A stretch of DNA of 64,000 nucleotides, from assembly GCA_050633545.1 (NCBI GenBank), contig JBOEGS010000004.1, positions 1 to 64,000 of the forward strand, read 5' to 3'. This stretch comes from Litorivita sp050633545. Its GTDB lineage: Bacteria > Pseudomonadota > Alphaproteobacteria > Rhodobacterales > Rhodobacteraceae. Below are positions 15,685-23,873 of this stretch, piece after piece (within the stretch, counting starts at the first letter, position 1; each line of letters begins with the position of its first letter). The position numbers were made by a program, and so were the translations under genes. The notes beneath the pieces are model-generated. The model saw only the letters and a program-made list of their open reading frames with translations, ran no database searches and was not told the origin of the DNA.

Positions 15685-15847
15685 TTGACGGCCCTCGAAA
15701 ATCCCAATACGCACCCCTATCTCGAAAGAGTAAACGATTCTCGCGCGGGTCGCCCCCGCTGGAGAATATATCACCTGATCAGCTCTGGCCCGATGGTTTA
15801 TCGCCTCGGGCCTGCGTTGTGAAAAAAGGTTCTGGAGCTACGGAACC
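15685..15847 (+). promoter_or_regulatory. Candidate promoter and structured leader of rpsM
   Basis: TTGACG (15685-15690) is a good -35 box, but the hexamer 17 nt later (TACGCA) is a poor -10, so the promoter is tentative. Downstream, two hairpins can form in the presumed rpsM leader: GGCCCGA / TCGGGCC (15787-15793 / 15806-15812) and GGTTC / GAACC (15828-15832 / 15843-15847). They could be an autoregulatory target for a ribosomal protein. No gene is seen between adk and rpsM. Confidence 0.4.
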
Positions 15848-15867
15848 GCAACGAAAGGAAGAGACAC

Positions 15868-16236
15868 GTGGCACGTATTGCCGGCGTTAACATCCCGACC
15901 CACAAACGGGTCCCGATCGCCCTCACTTATATCACTGGTATTGGCCCCGCATCGGCCAAAGCAATCTGCGAAGCCGTTGGCATCGACGCGGCCCGCCGCG
16001 TGAACGAATTGTCCGACGCCGAGGTCCTCTCGGTGCGCGAACATATCGACGCCAACTACACTGTCGAAGGCGACCTTCGCCGCGAAGTGCAGATGAACAT
16101 CAAACGCTTGATGGACCTTGGTTGCTACCGCGGTCTTCGTCACCGCCGTAACCTGCCGGTTCGCGGTCAGCGTACCCACACCAACGCTCGCACTCGCAAA
16201 GGCCCCGCAAAGGCCATTGCCGGTAAGAAGAAATAA
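15868..16236 (+). CDS. rpsM: 30S ribosomal protein S13 (GTG start)
   Basis: uS13 (122 aa) bridges the 30S head to the 50S and contacts P-site tRNA. The conserved start MARIAGVNIPTHKRVPIALTYITGIG begins with GTG, with AAGGAAGAG just upstream. The C-terminal basic tail with GLRHRRNLPVRGQRTHTNARTRKG is intact. It opens the alpha block, which lacks rpsD, as is common in alphaproteobacteria; rpmJ is also absent here. Confidence 0.97.
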   Translation: MARIAGVNIPTHKRVPIALTYITGIGPASAKAICEAVGIDAARRVNELSDAEVLSVREHIDANYTVEGDLRREVQMNIKRLMDLGCYRGLRHRRNLPVRGQRTHTNARTRKGPAKAIAGKKK

Positions 16237-16250
16237 GGGGGGCTGATTAG

Positions 16251-16640
16251 ATGGCACGCGAAAAAACACGCGCTAAGAAAAAAGAGCGCAAGAATATCGC
16301 TGCGGGCGTGGCTCACGTCAACAGCTCGTTCAACAACACCAAGATCCTGATCTCGGACGTTCAAGGCAACGCGATCTCGTGGTCGTCGGCTGGCACGATG
16401 GGCTTCAAAGGCTCGCGTAAATCCACGCCCTACGCCGCCCAGATGGCTGCAGAGGACGCAGGTAAAAAAGCACAAGATCACGGCGTGAAAACGCTGGAAG
16501 TCGAAGTGCAAGGCCCCGGTTCGGGTCGCGAGAGCGCCCTGCGCGCTTTGGCTGCAATCGGTTTCAACATCACTTCGATCCGTGATGTGACCCCGATGGC
16601 GCACAACGGTTGCCGCCCGCCGAAACGCCGCCGCGTCTAA
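16251..16640 (+). CDS. rpsK: 30S ribosomal protein S11
   Basis: uS11 (129 aa) lines the mRNA exit channel on the 30S platform. GVAHVNSSFNNTKILISDVQGNAISWSSAG and the C-terminal GxNITSIRDVTPMAHNGCRPPKRRRV are canonical; the NG pair is the known isoaspartate site. It follows rpsM by 14 bp; a 113-bp gap with a stem-loop separates it from rpoA. Confidence 0.98.
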   Translation: MAREKTRAKKKERKNIAAGVAHVNSSFNNTKILISDVQGNAISWSSAGTMGFKGSRKSTPYAAQMAAEDAGKKAQDHGVKTLEVEVQGPGSGRESALRALAAIGFNITSIRDVTPMAHNGCRPPKRRRV

Positions 16641-16655
16641 GTATTCGTTTATTGG

Positions 16656-16685
16656 TTGGGGCTGCGCATTTTCGCGCGGCCCCAA
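16656..16685 (+). promoter_or_regulatory. Stem-loop between rpsK and rpoA
   Basis: TTGGGGC (16656-16662) pairs with GCCCCAA (16679-16685), and the interior TGCGC / GCGCG can extend the stem. There is no T-run, so an mRNA-stability or processing element is more likely than a terminator. It may help set different amounts of ribosomal proteins and RNA polymerase alpha. Confidence 0.5.
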
Positions 16686-16753
16686 TCCGTCATTTTTAAC
16701 CTCGGGCGTCTGCCGCCTTCGGACATGAGGCACAGACAGGAATGGAGGGACAC

Positions 16754-17770
16754 ATGATCCATAAGAATTGGGCTGAACTGATCAAGCCGACACAGCTGGA
16801 CGTGAAGCCGGGCAACGAGCCCGCACGCCAAGCCACCGTAATTGCCGAGCCGCTGGAGCGCGGTTTCGGTCTGACCCTTGGGAACGCGCTGCGCCGCGTT
16901 CTGATGTCGAGCCTGCAAGGCGCGGCGATCACATCGGTCCAGATTGACAACGTGCTGCACGAGTTTTCCTCGGTTGCGGGCGTGCGCGAGGATGTCACCG
17001 ACATCATCTTGAACCTCAAAGGCGTTGCCCTGCGCATGGAAGTCGAAGGCCCCAAGCGCCTGTCGATCAATGCCAAAGGTCCGGGTGTTGTTACCGCTGG
17101 TGATATCTCGGAAAGCAACGGCATCGAAGTTCTGAACAAAGAGCACGTGATCTGCCACCTTGATGACGGCGCCGATCTGTTTATCGAGCTGACCGTCAAC
17201 ACCGGCAAAGGCTATGTCGCGGCTGACAAGAACAAGCCCGAAGATGCGCCCATCGGCCTCATTCCGATCGACGCGATCTATTCGCCCGTGAAGAAAGTGT
17301 CCTATGACGTGCAGCCGACCCGCGAAGGTCAGGTTCTCGATTATGACAAATTGACCATGAAGGTCGAAACCGATGGCTCGATCACGCCGGACGACGCCGT
17401 GGCCTTCGCCGCGCGTATCTTGCAAGACCAGCTGTCGATCTTCGTGAACTTCGAAGAGCCCGAATCCGCCACCCGCGCGGACGAGGACGATGGCCTCGAA
17501 TTCAACCCGCTGCTGCTCAAGAAAGTGGACGAGTTGGAACTGTCGGTGCGTTCGGCAAACTGCCTCAAGAACGACAACATCGTCTATATCGGCGATCTCA
17601 TCCAGAAGACCGAAGCAGAAATGCTGCGCACGCCGAACTTCGGCCGCAAGTCGCTCAACGAGATCAAGGAAGTGCTCTCGGGCATGGGTCTGCACCTCGG
17701 CATGGATGTCGAAGATTGGCCGCCAGAGAACATCGAAGATCTGGCGAAGAAATTCGAAGACCAGTTCTAA
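16754..17770 (+). CDS. rpoA: DNA-directed RNA polymerase subunit alpha
   Basis: RpoA (338 aa, the usual size) dimerises to start RNA polymerase assembly and binds UP elements and activators through its C-terminal domain. The N-terminal domain has EPLERGFGLTLGNALRRVLMSSLQGAAI; a linker around residue 235-250 is acidic (ATRADEDDGLEF). The alpha-CTD has ELSVRSANCLKNDNIVYIGDLIQ and TPNFGRKSLNEIKEVL. GGAGGG lies 5 nt before the ATG at 16754; an in-frame ATG at 16742 is less well placed. Confidence 0.98.
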   Translation: MIHKNWAELIKPTQLDVKPGNEPARQATVIAEPLERGFGLTLGNALRRVLMSSLQGAAITSVQIDNVLHEFSSVAGVREDVTDIILNLKGVALRMEVEGPKRLSINAKGPGVVTAGDISESNGIEVLNKEHVICHLDDGADLFIELTVNTGKGYVAADKNKPEDAPIGLIPIDAIYSPVKKVSYDVQPTREGQVLDYDKLTMKVETDGSITPDDAVAFAARILQDQLSIFVNFEEPESATRADEDDGLEFNPLLLKKVDELELSVRSANCLKNDNIVYIGDLIQKTEAEMLRTPNFGRKSLNEIKEVLSGMGLHLGMDVEDWPPENIEDLAKKFEDQF

Positions 17771-17915
17771 AGATTTCGGGGGCGGTCCGCCGCCCCCAAA
17801 TGCCCGTATATGGCGGGGAAAACATGGGCATGTTGCCCCAAGGAGATCGACCCCCACGCAGGGTTGGCCAGACAAAGCAAATAGCCCAAACGGGCAGATA
17901 CGAAGGAATTGACAC

Positions 17916-18341
17916 ATGCGTCACGCAAAAGGTTACCGCCGCCTGAACCGCACCCACGAGCACCGCAAGGCGCTTTGGGCAAACATGGCCGGCTCGCTCA
18001 TCGAACATGAGCAAATCAAAACCACCCTGCCGAAAGCCAAAGAGCTTCGCCGCATCATCGAGAAGCTTGTCACGCTCGGCAAACGCGGCGATCTGCACGC
18101 CCGCCGTCAGGCCCGCGCGCAGCTCAAGCAAGACCAGTATGTTGCGAAACTCTTTGACATCCTCGGCCCGCGCTACAAAGACCGCCAAGGTGGCTATGTG
18201 CGCGTTCTCAAAGCGGGCTTCCGTTATGGCGACATGGCGCCGATGGCGATCATCGAATTTGTCGACCGCGATGTGGCCGCGAAAGGCGCAGGCGACAAAG
18301 CCCGCGTTGCAGCAGCCGAAGAAGCGCTCGCAGAAGAGTAA
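17916..18341 (+). CDS. rplQ: 50S ribosomal protein L17
   Basis: bL17 (141 aa) starts MRHAKGYRRLNRTHEHRKALWANMAGSLIEHEQIKTTLPKAKELRR, the signature of the family, and has an alanine/glutamate-rich C-terminal tail. A 145-bp spacer after rpoA contains a GC-rich dyad, GGGGGCGG / CCGCCCCC (17779-17797). AAGGAA lies before the ATG. It ends the alpha block. Confidence 0.98.
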   Translation: MRHAKGYRRLNRTHEHRKALWANMAGSLIEHEQIKTTLPKAKELRRIIEKLVTLGKRGDLHARRQARAQLKQDQYVAKLFDILGPRYKDRQGGYVRVLKAGFRYGDMAPMAIIEFVDRDVAAKGAGDKARVAAAEEALAEE

Positions 18342-18370
18342 GCCTCGCGCGCAAGCGTTCGAGTGAATTG

Positions 18371-18404
18371 GCCCCTGCCGTTTTTGACGGCGGGGGCTTT
18401 TTTT
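18371..18404 (+). terminator. Terminator after rplQ
   Basis: GCCCCTGCCG / CGGCGGGGGC (18371-18380 / 18388-18397) with a TTTTTGA loop and seven T residues. It closes the ribosomal region and lies just before the convergent DCC gene. Confidence 0.92.
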
Positions 18405-18422
18405 ATTGGGGAGGCAGGGCGT

Positions 18423-18806
18423 TCATGGGCGCAGGCCAAGCCGCCCGCGCCGCAGATGCCGTGCATAGATCAGCCGCGCGACCACATTGGCATAGCCCCA
18501 GTTCAGGACAGGAAACACCACCGGCCATCGTCCGATCTTTGCCAATCTGCGATAGCGCGGCATTTGGCTCCAGAGCACCAAAAACGCGTCAAAGCCGATG
18601 TGCAGCCGCCCGTCGTGGATCACGTGCAAAAGCCGCGCGGCGTCATCCGCGCTGATCCCCCATTGTGACAGTTCGACGGTATTGAGATCGTCAAACGCCA
18701 AGGGCAGCGCGTTTTGCGTAGAGTAGGCGGCATAGCTGCACATCTCGGAATTGCAGATCGGGCAATCCGCGTTGTAGAGCGCCCGCGTGCGCGGCATCTG
18801 GGACAT
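18423..18806 (-). CDS. DCC-family (DUF393) thiol-disulfide oxidoreductase-like protein
   Basis: The protein (127 aa) carries the DCC motif near its N-terminus: ALYNADCPICNSEM, with the CxxC pair at Cys15 and Cys18. The family is predicted to have a thioredoxin-like redox role and often accompanies HTTM membrane proteins, but its substrate is not established. GGAGG lies 5 nt before the ATG at 18806; upstream in-frame ATG at 18818 has no such site. A perfect palindrome 16 nt upstream of the start matches one in front of the GbsR-like regulator gene at 63.1 kb, so I infer that regulator controls this gene. Confidence 0.82.
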   Translation of the reverse strand: MSQMPRTRALYNADCPICNSEMCSYAAYSTQNALPLAFDDLNTVELSQWGISADDAARLLHVIHDGRLHIGFDAFLVLWSQMPRYRRLAKIGRWPVVFPVLNWGYANVVARLIYARHLRRGRLGLRP

Positions 18807-18822
18807 TTCGACCTCCATTTTG

Positions 18823-18844
18823 TTTCTGTTAATACAGAAATAAC
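18823..18844 (-). promoter_or_regulatory. Palindromic operator upstream of the DCC gene
   Basis: TTTCTGT (18823-18829), TAAT, ACAGAAA (18834-18840) is a perfect 7-bp-arm palindrome, followed by TAAC. Both arms and the TAAC flank recur at 63136-63157 in front of a GbsR/MarR-type regulator gene, in the same orientation relative to the gene and at a similar distance from the start codon. Such 16-20 bp palindromes are typical MarR-superfamily sites. The gap also holds the start region of the divergent HtrA gene. Confidence 0.72.
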
Positions 18845-18976
18845 TTCATATATTGGCGTGGGTCCGCGCAAGGGCATGGAGCACGGCGCCGCGGCATGCG
18901 CCTGTGTTATGTAGGCGACTTGCAATCGGGCGCCAGCCTGCTCATATCTTGGGCCAAGCTTACGGAAGGTTCCCTA

Positions 18977-20392
18977 ATGCGCCGTTCATTTTCTGCCCCT
19001 GTGCTCACCAAGACCCTTGTTGCCGCGGTTGCCGCATGGACGATCACAACCGCGCCCGCAGCCGCCGACACCCGTGTCCCCACCTCGCAGATGGAAATCT
19101 CTTTGGGTTTCGCCCCTTTGGTGAAGCAGGCCGCGCCTGCGGTCGTGAATATCTATGCCAAACGCGTGGTGCAGGGGCGGGTCAGCCCGTTTCGCTCCGA
19201 CCCGTTTTTCGGCAATATGTTCCGCGATTTCGGCAGCGCGCGCCCGAGGGTTCAAAACTCGCTCGGGTCCGGCGTGATTTTGTCTGGCGACGGCATCGTC
19301 GTGTCGAATTATCACGTCGTCGGCGGTGCCACGGACATTCGGGTGGTGCTCAATGATCGCCGCGAATATGCCGCAACGGTGCTTTTGTCGGATGAGCAAA
19401 GTGATTTGGCGATCTTGCAACTGGAAGGCGGGGCGCAGATGCCGCATCTTGATCTGCGCGACAGCGAAAGCGTCGAGGTCGGGGAATTGGTGCTGGCCAT
19501 CGGCAACCCCTTCGGGGTCGGGCAGACGGTGAGCAGCGGCATTGTCTCGGGGCTTGCGCGCTCCGGTGCGGCCTCGGGGCAGGGGCGCGGCTATTTCATC
19601 CAGACCGATGCGCCGATCAATCCTGGCAATTCCGGCGGTGCGTTGATTGACGTCAACGGGCGGCTGATCGGGATCAACACGTCGATCCTGACCCGTTCGG
19701 GCGGATCGAACGGCATCGGCTTTGCCATTCCTTCGGCGATGGTTTCGCAGTTTGTTGATCAAGCCCGCGCGGGCAATTCCGTGTTCGAGCGGCCTTGGGC
19801 GGGGATTGTCGGGCAACCGGTCGATGCGGATATGGCGGGCGGCCTTGGCCTTTCGCTGCCCAGCGGGGTCGCGGTGGCCGATCTGCATGTTCTGAGCCCC
19901 TTTGCAGCCGCTGGTGTTGAGGTTGGCGATGTGATCACCGAAGTGGACGGCGCGCCGGTCAACACCCCCGCCGAGATGCTATATCGGATGTCGGTGGCCG
20001 GATTGGGCGGCACGGCGGCGATGACGGTTTTTCATGACGGTGCGCAGCGGGTGGTTGATGTGGCGCTGAGCAAAGCACCGGACAGTCCCGCACGCGATCC
20101 GCGCCGTATGGCGCGCGGGATGGTGTTCGAAGGGCTTGAAGTGGTGACGATCAATCCGGCGGTCATCGCCGAGTTCAACCTTCCGATGCGGGCCTCTGGC
20201 GTATTGGTGACGGGCATTGGCGCGGCAGGCGGGCGCGCCGGTTTGCGGCGGGGCGATGTATTGCTCGCGGTGAACGGTGACGAGATCGCCACCTCGGCGC
20301 AGGCAGAAGAGGCGCTGCGCGCAGCGGGGCGCAAGCTGCGCCTTGATGTGCTGCGTGGCGGGCAGCGTATTTCGATGCGGCTGCGGTTCTGA
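18977..20392 (+). CDS. degP: HtrA/DegP-family periplasmic serine protease
   Basis: The protein (471 aa) has a signal peptide (residues about 1-31, ending PAAADT). The trypsin-like domain has the full catalytic triad His113 (VSNYHVVGG), Asp143 (QSDLAIL) and Ser219 (NPGNSGGAL). Two PDZ domains follow (about 275-370 and 390-470). It should degrade or refold damaged proteins in the periplasm. I call it Deg-type by domain layout; DegP, DegQ or DegS-like roles cannot be separated by eye. The frame opens upstream at 18896, but the signal peptide begins at 18977. It shares one base with rarA (TGATG). Confidence 0.88.
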   Translation: MRRSFSAPVLTKTLVAAVAAWTITTAPAAADTRVPTSQMEISLGFAPLVKQAAPAVVNIYAKRVVQGRVSPFRSDPFFGNMFRDFGSARPRVQNSLGSGVILSGDGIVVSNYHVVGGATDIRVVLNDRREYAATVLLSDEQSDLAILQLEGGAQMPHLDLRDSESVEVGELVLAIGNPFGVGQTVSSGIVSGLARSGAASGQGRGYFIQTDAPINPGNSGGALIDVNGRLIGINTSILTRSGGSNGIGFAIPSAMVSQFVDQARAGNSVFERPWAGIVGQPVDADMAGGLGLSLPSGVAVADLHVLSPFAAAGVEVGDVITEVDGAPVNTPAEMLYRMSVAGLGGTAAMTVFHDGAQRVVDVALSKAPDSPARDPRRMARGMVFEGLEVVTINPAVIAEFNLPMRASGVLVTGIGAAGGRAGLRRGDVLLAVNGDEIATSAQAEEALRAAGRKLRLDVLRGGQRISMRLRF

Positions 20393-21714
20393 TGGCCGAT
20401 TTGTTTTCATCGGGTGCGGATGCGGTCGGGGCCAGCCCGCAAGGCAAAAGCCCGCGCCCTTTGGCCGACCGTTTGCGTCCGAAAACCTTGGCCGAGGTGA
20501 TCGGGCAGTCACAGGTTTTGGGGCCGCAGGCCCCATTGGGCGTGATGCTCGGATCGGGAAGTTTGAGCTCGTTGATCTTTTGGGGGCCGCCGGGGGTGGG
20601 GAAAACCACCATTGCGCGGCTTTTGGCGGATGAGACCGACCTTCATTTCGTGCAAATCTCGGCGATTTTCACCGGCATGCCGGAATTGCGCAAAGTGTTC
20701 GAGGCTGCGAAATTGCGCCGCGCCAACGGGCAGGGGACGCTTTTGTTTGTCGACGAAATCCATCGTTTCAACAAAGCGCAGCAGGACGGATTTTTGCCGC
20801 ATATGGAGGACGGCACGATCCTGTTGGTGGGCGCGACCACGGAAAACCCGAGCTTCGAGTTGAACGCCGCTGTGCTCAGCCGTGCGCAGGTTTTGGTGTT
20901 GGAGCGTCTGTCGACGGATGAGCTGGCGCAGATGGTGGCGCGGGCCGAGGCGGAGATCGGGCGCGACCTATCGTTGGACGCGGATGCGCGCGCGGCGCTT
21001 TTGGAAATGGCGGACGGGGACGGACGGGCTTTGCTCAATCTGGTCGAACAGGTGGCGGCGTGGAAGGTGGATGCGCCTTTGGGCCGCGAGGCATTGTCCG
21101 AACGGCTGATGCGGCGGGCGGCGAAATACGACAAATCCGGCGAGGAGCATTACAACCTGATCTCGGCGCTGCATAAGTCGGTGCGCGGCTCCGATCCCGA
21201 TGCGGCGCTTTATTGGTTTGCGCGGATGCTGGAGGGCGGCGAGGATCCGCGGTTTTTGGCCCGACGTTTGACGCGGATGGCGGTCGAGGACATCGCCTTG
21301 GCCGACCCGCAGGCGCAGGGGATTTGCCTTCAGGCGTGGGAGGCATATGAGCGGCTCGGCTCGCCCGAGGGCGAATTGGCCTTGGCGCAGGCGGTGATCT
21401 ACCTCGCCCTCGCGCCGAAAACCAACGCCGGTTACATGGCCTATAATGCGGCGCGCAGATTGGCCAAGCAAAGCGGGTCCGAGCCGCCGCCCAAACATAT
21501 CCGCAACGCCCCGACCAAGTTGATGAAAGAGCAAGGCTACGGCGAAGGATATGCCTATGACCACGCCGCCGAAGACGGGTTTTCGGGGCAAAACTATTTC
21601 CCTGACGGGATGGAGCGGCCAGAGCTATATGCGCCAGTCGAGCGCGGGTTCGAACGCGACCTGAAAAAGCGCATGGAGTATTTCGCGCGTTTGCGGGCCG
21701 AGCGCAGCAAATAG
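20392..21714 (+). CDS. rarA: Replication-associated recombination protein A (RarA/MgsA)
   Basis: RarA (440 aa) is a AAA+ ATPase of the clamp-loader clade that acts at stalled replication forks. Walker A GPPGVGKT is at residues 65-72 and Walker B LLFVDEIHRFNKAQQD around 117-132; sensor 1 ATTENPSFELN and the C-terminal domain with DPDAALYWFARMLEGGEDP and the PPKHIRNAPTKLMK motif match the family. It starts inside the stop codon of the HtrA gene. Confidence 0.93.
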   Translation: MADLFSSGADAVGASPQGKSPRPLADRLRPKTLAEVIGQSQVLGPQAPLGVMLGSGSLSSLIFWGPPGVGKTTIARLLADETDLHFVQISAIFTGMPELRKVFEAAKLRRANGQGTLLFVDEIHRFNKAQQDGFLPHMEDGTILLVGATTENPSFELNAAVLSRAQVLVLERLSTDELAQMVARAEAEIGRDLSLDADARAALLEMADGDGRALLNLVEQVAAWKVDAPLGREALSERLMRRAAKYDKSGEEHYNLISALHKSVRGSDPDAALYWFARMLEGGEDPRFLARRLTRMAVEDIALADPQAQGICLQAWEAYERLGSPEGELALAQAVIYLALAPKTNAGYMAYNAARRLAKQSGSEPPPKHIRNAPTKLMKEQGYGEGYAYDHAAEDGFSGQNYFPDGMERPELYAPVERGFERDLKKRMEYFARLRAERSK

Positions 21715-21781
21715 CCCCGCGGCGCCACGCAGGGGCGAGCAAAACTTGACATTCTGCGCCTGCACGGCCAGAGGATGGCCC

Positions 21782-22159
21782 ATGTTACCAATTTTGCTAC
21801 AGGTCGCCTTGGGCGGCGCGATTGGCGCTTCATTGCGCTATCTGACCAATGTCGGCGCGATGCGCGTGATGGGGGCGGGTTTCCCTTGGGGGACGATGAC
21901 GGTGAATGTCGTCGGCTCCTTCTTGATGGGCATTATCGTGCTTTACCTCGCGCAAAAGGGTGGCACGCGGTTTGCGCCGTTCTTGATGACCGGTCTTTTG
22001 GGCGGCTATACGACGTTTTCGGCGTTCTCTTTGGACGCTTTGACGATTTTCGAGCGCGGGCAGGCTGGTCTTGCGGCGCTTTATGTGGCGGCCTCGGTGG
22101 CCCTATCTTTGGCTGCGATTGCGGTCGCCTTTTTCCTGATGCGGGGGATTTTCCAATGA
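21782..22159 (+). CDS. crcB: Fluoride channel CrcB/Fluc
   Basis: CrcB (125 aa) is a small four-helix membrane protein that exports fluoride as a dual-topology dimer. Motifs are GGAIGASLRYLTN, GTMTVNVVGSFLMGI and TGLLGGYTTFSAFSLD, the last including the phenylalanine-box and Na+-site region. GAGGA at 21771-21775 supports the start at 21782. No fluoride riboswitch was recognised upstream. A good -35 (TTGACA, 21746-21751) lacks a convincing -10. It overlaps the next gene by 4 bp. Confidence 0.92.
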   Translation: MLPILLQVALGGAIGASLRYLTNVGAMRVMGAGFPWGTMTVNVVGSFLMGIIVLYLAQKGGTRFAPFLMTGLLGGYTTFSAFSLDALTIFERGQAGLAALYVAASVALSLAAIAVAFFLMRGIFQ

Positions 22160-23199
22160 GCGGTGTTCAAACACAGGTGGTCGCTCCCGATGATACGGAT
22201 CAACGGCTCGACCGGTGGCTGCGGCGGATGTATCCCCATGTCAGCCAAGGCCGCATCGAAAAGATGTGCCGCAAGGGCGAGCTGCGGGTTGATGGCGGGC
22301 GGGTAAAGGCCAACACGCGCTTGGAAGCTGGCCAAACGGTGCGTATTCCGCCGCTGCCTTCGGTGGCCGAGGCCAAATCGGCCAGTGCGGGCAAAATCAC
22401 CGAAGCCGATGCCAAAATGATCCGCAACTGTGTGATCTACCGCGACGATGACGTGATCGTTCTCAACAAACCGCCCGGATTGGCGGTGCAGGGCGGGTCG
22501 GGCATGACACGCCATGTGGACGGATTGGCCGAGGCGCTGCGCTTCGGGCTTGAGGACAAGCCGCGGCTTGTCCACCGGATCGACAAAGACACATCGGGCG
22601 TTTTGGTTCTGGCGCGCACGCGGCTTGCCGCCAAGGCCCTGACCGCCGCCTTTCGGCACCGCGAAACGCGCAAGCTCTATTGGGCCGCTGTTGCGGGCGT
22701 GCCCACACCGCGTATGGGCACGATCAAATATGGCCTCGTCAAAGCGCCGGGTCATGGGGCCAAGGGCGAGGGCGAGAAGATGCATTGCATCCATCCGCGC
22801 GAGGTCGACAAAACCGAGGGTGCCAAACGCGCCCATAGCGATTATGCGGTGATGGATGTGGCGGGCAAACGCACCGCATGGGTGGCGCTTGTACCGATCA
22901 CTGGCCGGACCCACCAATTGCGCGCCCATATGGCCGAGATTGGCCATCCGATCATTGGCGACGGCAAATATGGCGGTTCGGGGCAGGAAAACCTTGGCGA
23001 TGGTTGGGGCGCGCAACTGGGCGGTGAGGTCAGCCGCAAGCTGCATCTGCACGCGCGGTCGTTGAAGATCGAGCACCCGACCAGCAAGAATATCCTGCAT
23101 ATCACCGCGCCTTTGCCCGAGCATATGAAGCGGACATGGGACGTGTTGCAGTGGGATGAGAAAGAGCAACCCGAAGACCCGTTTGAGGAATTTGAATGA
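22156..23199 (+). CDS. rluC: RluA-family 23S rRNA pseudouridine synthase (RluC-like)
   Basis: The protein (347 aa) has an N-terminal S4 RNA-binding domain (DRWLRRMYPHVSQGRIEKMCRKGELRVDGGRV). The catalytic pseudouridine synthase domain has LVHRIDKDTSGVLVLART, where the Asp attacks uridine, and ALVPITGRTHQLRAHM. Domain layout and crcB linkage favour RluC (23S U955/2504/2580), but RluD-type specificity cannot be excluded from sequence alone. Its start overlaps the crcB stop and its end overlaps the HAD gene. Confidence 0.82.
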   Translation: MSGVQTQVVAPDDTDQRLDRWLRRMYPHVSQGRIEKMCRKGELRVDGGRVKANTRLEAGQTVRIPPLPSVAEAKSASAGKITEADAKMIRNCVIYRDDDVIVLNKPPGLAVQGGSGMTRHVDGLAEALRFGLEDKPRLVHRIDKDTSGVLVLARTRLAAKALTAAFRHRETRKLYWAAVAGVPTPRMGTIKYGLVKAPGHGAKGEGEKMHCIHPREVDKTEGAKRAHSDYAVMDVAGKRTAWVALVPITGRTHQLRAHMAEIGHPIIGDGKYGGSGQENLGDGWGAQLGGEVSRKLHLHARSLKIEHPTSKNILHITAPLPEHMKRTWDVLQWDEKEQPEDPFEEFE

Positions 23200-23873
23200 G
23201 CGGCGATTTGCGGCTTATCATCTTTGATGTTGATGGCACGTTGGTAGACAGTCAGGGCGACATTCTGGCGGCGATGGGCTTTGCTTTCGAGCGTGCCCAG
23301 ATGGCCGCCCCCGCCCGCGAGGCGATATTGTCCATTGTCGGCCTGTCCTTGCCGGAGGCTTTTACGCGGCTCGCCCCGCAGTTGGATGGCTCTTTGCGCG
23401 CGCAAATGGTCGAGTGGTACAAGGACGCCTACGTGTCCTTGCGCGCGCAGGTCGGCGCGGCGCAAAGCAGCCCCTTCTACCCCCACGCCCATGAGGTTTT
23501 GAAAATGCTGGCCGCAACGCCTGAAAACCTATTGGCGGTGGCGACGGGAAAATCGCGGCGCGGCCTCGACAAACTGCTCGACGGGCATGGGCTGACCGGA
23601 TTTTTCATCAACGAGCAAGTCAGCGACCATCACCCGTCAAAGCCGCATCCGTCGATGTTGCTCGCGGCCCTGTCCGAAACCGGCGTTGCGGCCGGTAATG
23701 CGGTGATGATTGGCGATACATCATATGACATGGAAATGGCCGCTGCGGCGGGGATTGCGGGTATCGGGGTGAGTTGGGGCTACCACCCGCGCGAATCGCT
23801 GGAGGCGGCCAAGATGGTCGTCGATGATTTTCGCGCCCTACCAGAGGCTATCCTGACGGTTTTGGAGACATAA
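23196..23873 (+). CDS. HAD-superfamily phosphatase (phosphoglycolate phosphatase-like)
   Basis: The protein (225 aa) has the HAD motifs: IFDVDGTLVDSQ (nucleophile and acid Asp), a helical cap, ATGKSRRGL (motif II), a lysine in HHPSKPHPS (motif III) and MIGDTSYDMEMAAAAG (motif IV). It resembles the Gph/beta-phosphoglucomutase group; the substrate is not determined. ATGA overlap with the pseudouridine synthase gene points to one operon, crcB to the ATP12 gene. Confidence 0.85.
   Translation: MSGDLRLIIFDVDGTLVDSQGDILAAMGFAFERAQMAAPAREAILSIVGLSLPEAFTRLAPQLDGSLRAQMVEWYKDAYVSLRAQVGAAQSSPFYPHAHEVLKMLAATPENLLAVATGKSRRGLDKLLDGHGLTGFFINEQVSDHHPSKPHPSMLLAALSETGVAAGNAVMIGDTSYDMEMAAAAGIAGIGVSWGYHPRESLEAAKMVVDDFRALPEAILTVLET

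Noticed and set aside
21746..21781. Promoter or fluoride riboswitch before crcB
   Set aside because: TTGACA is present, but no -10 box follows, and the 67-base gap is too short and lacks the expected pseudoknot features.
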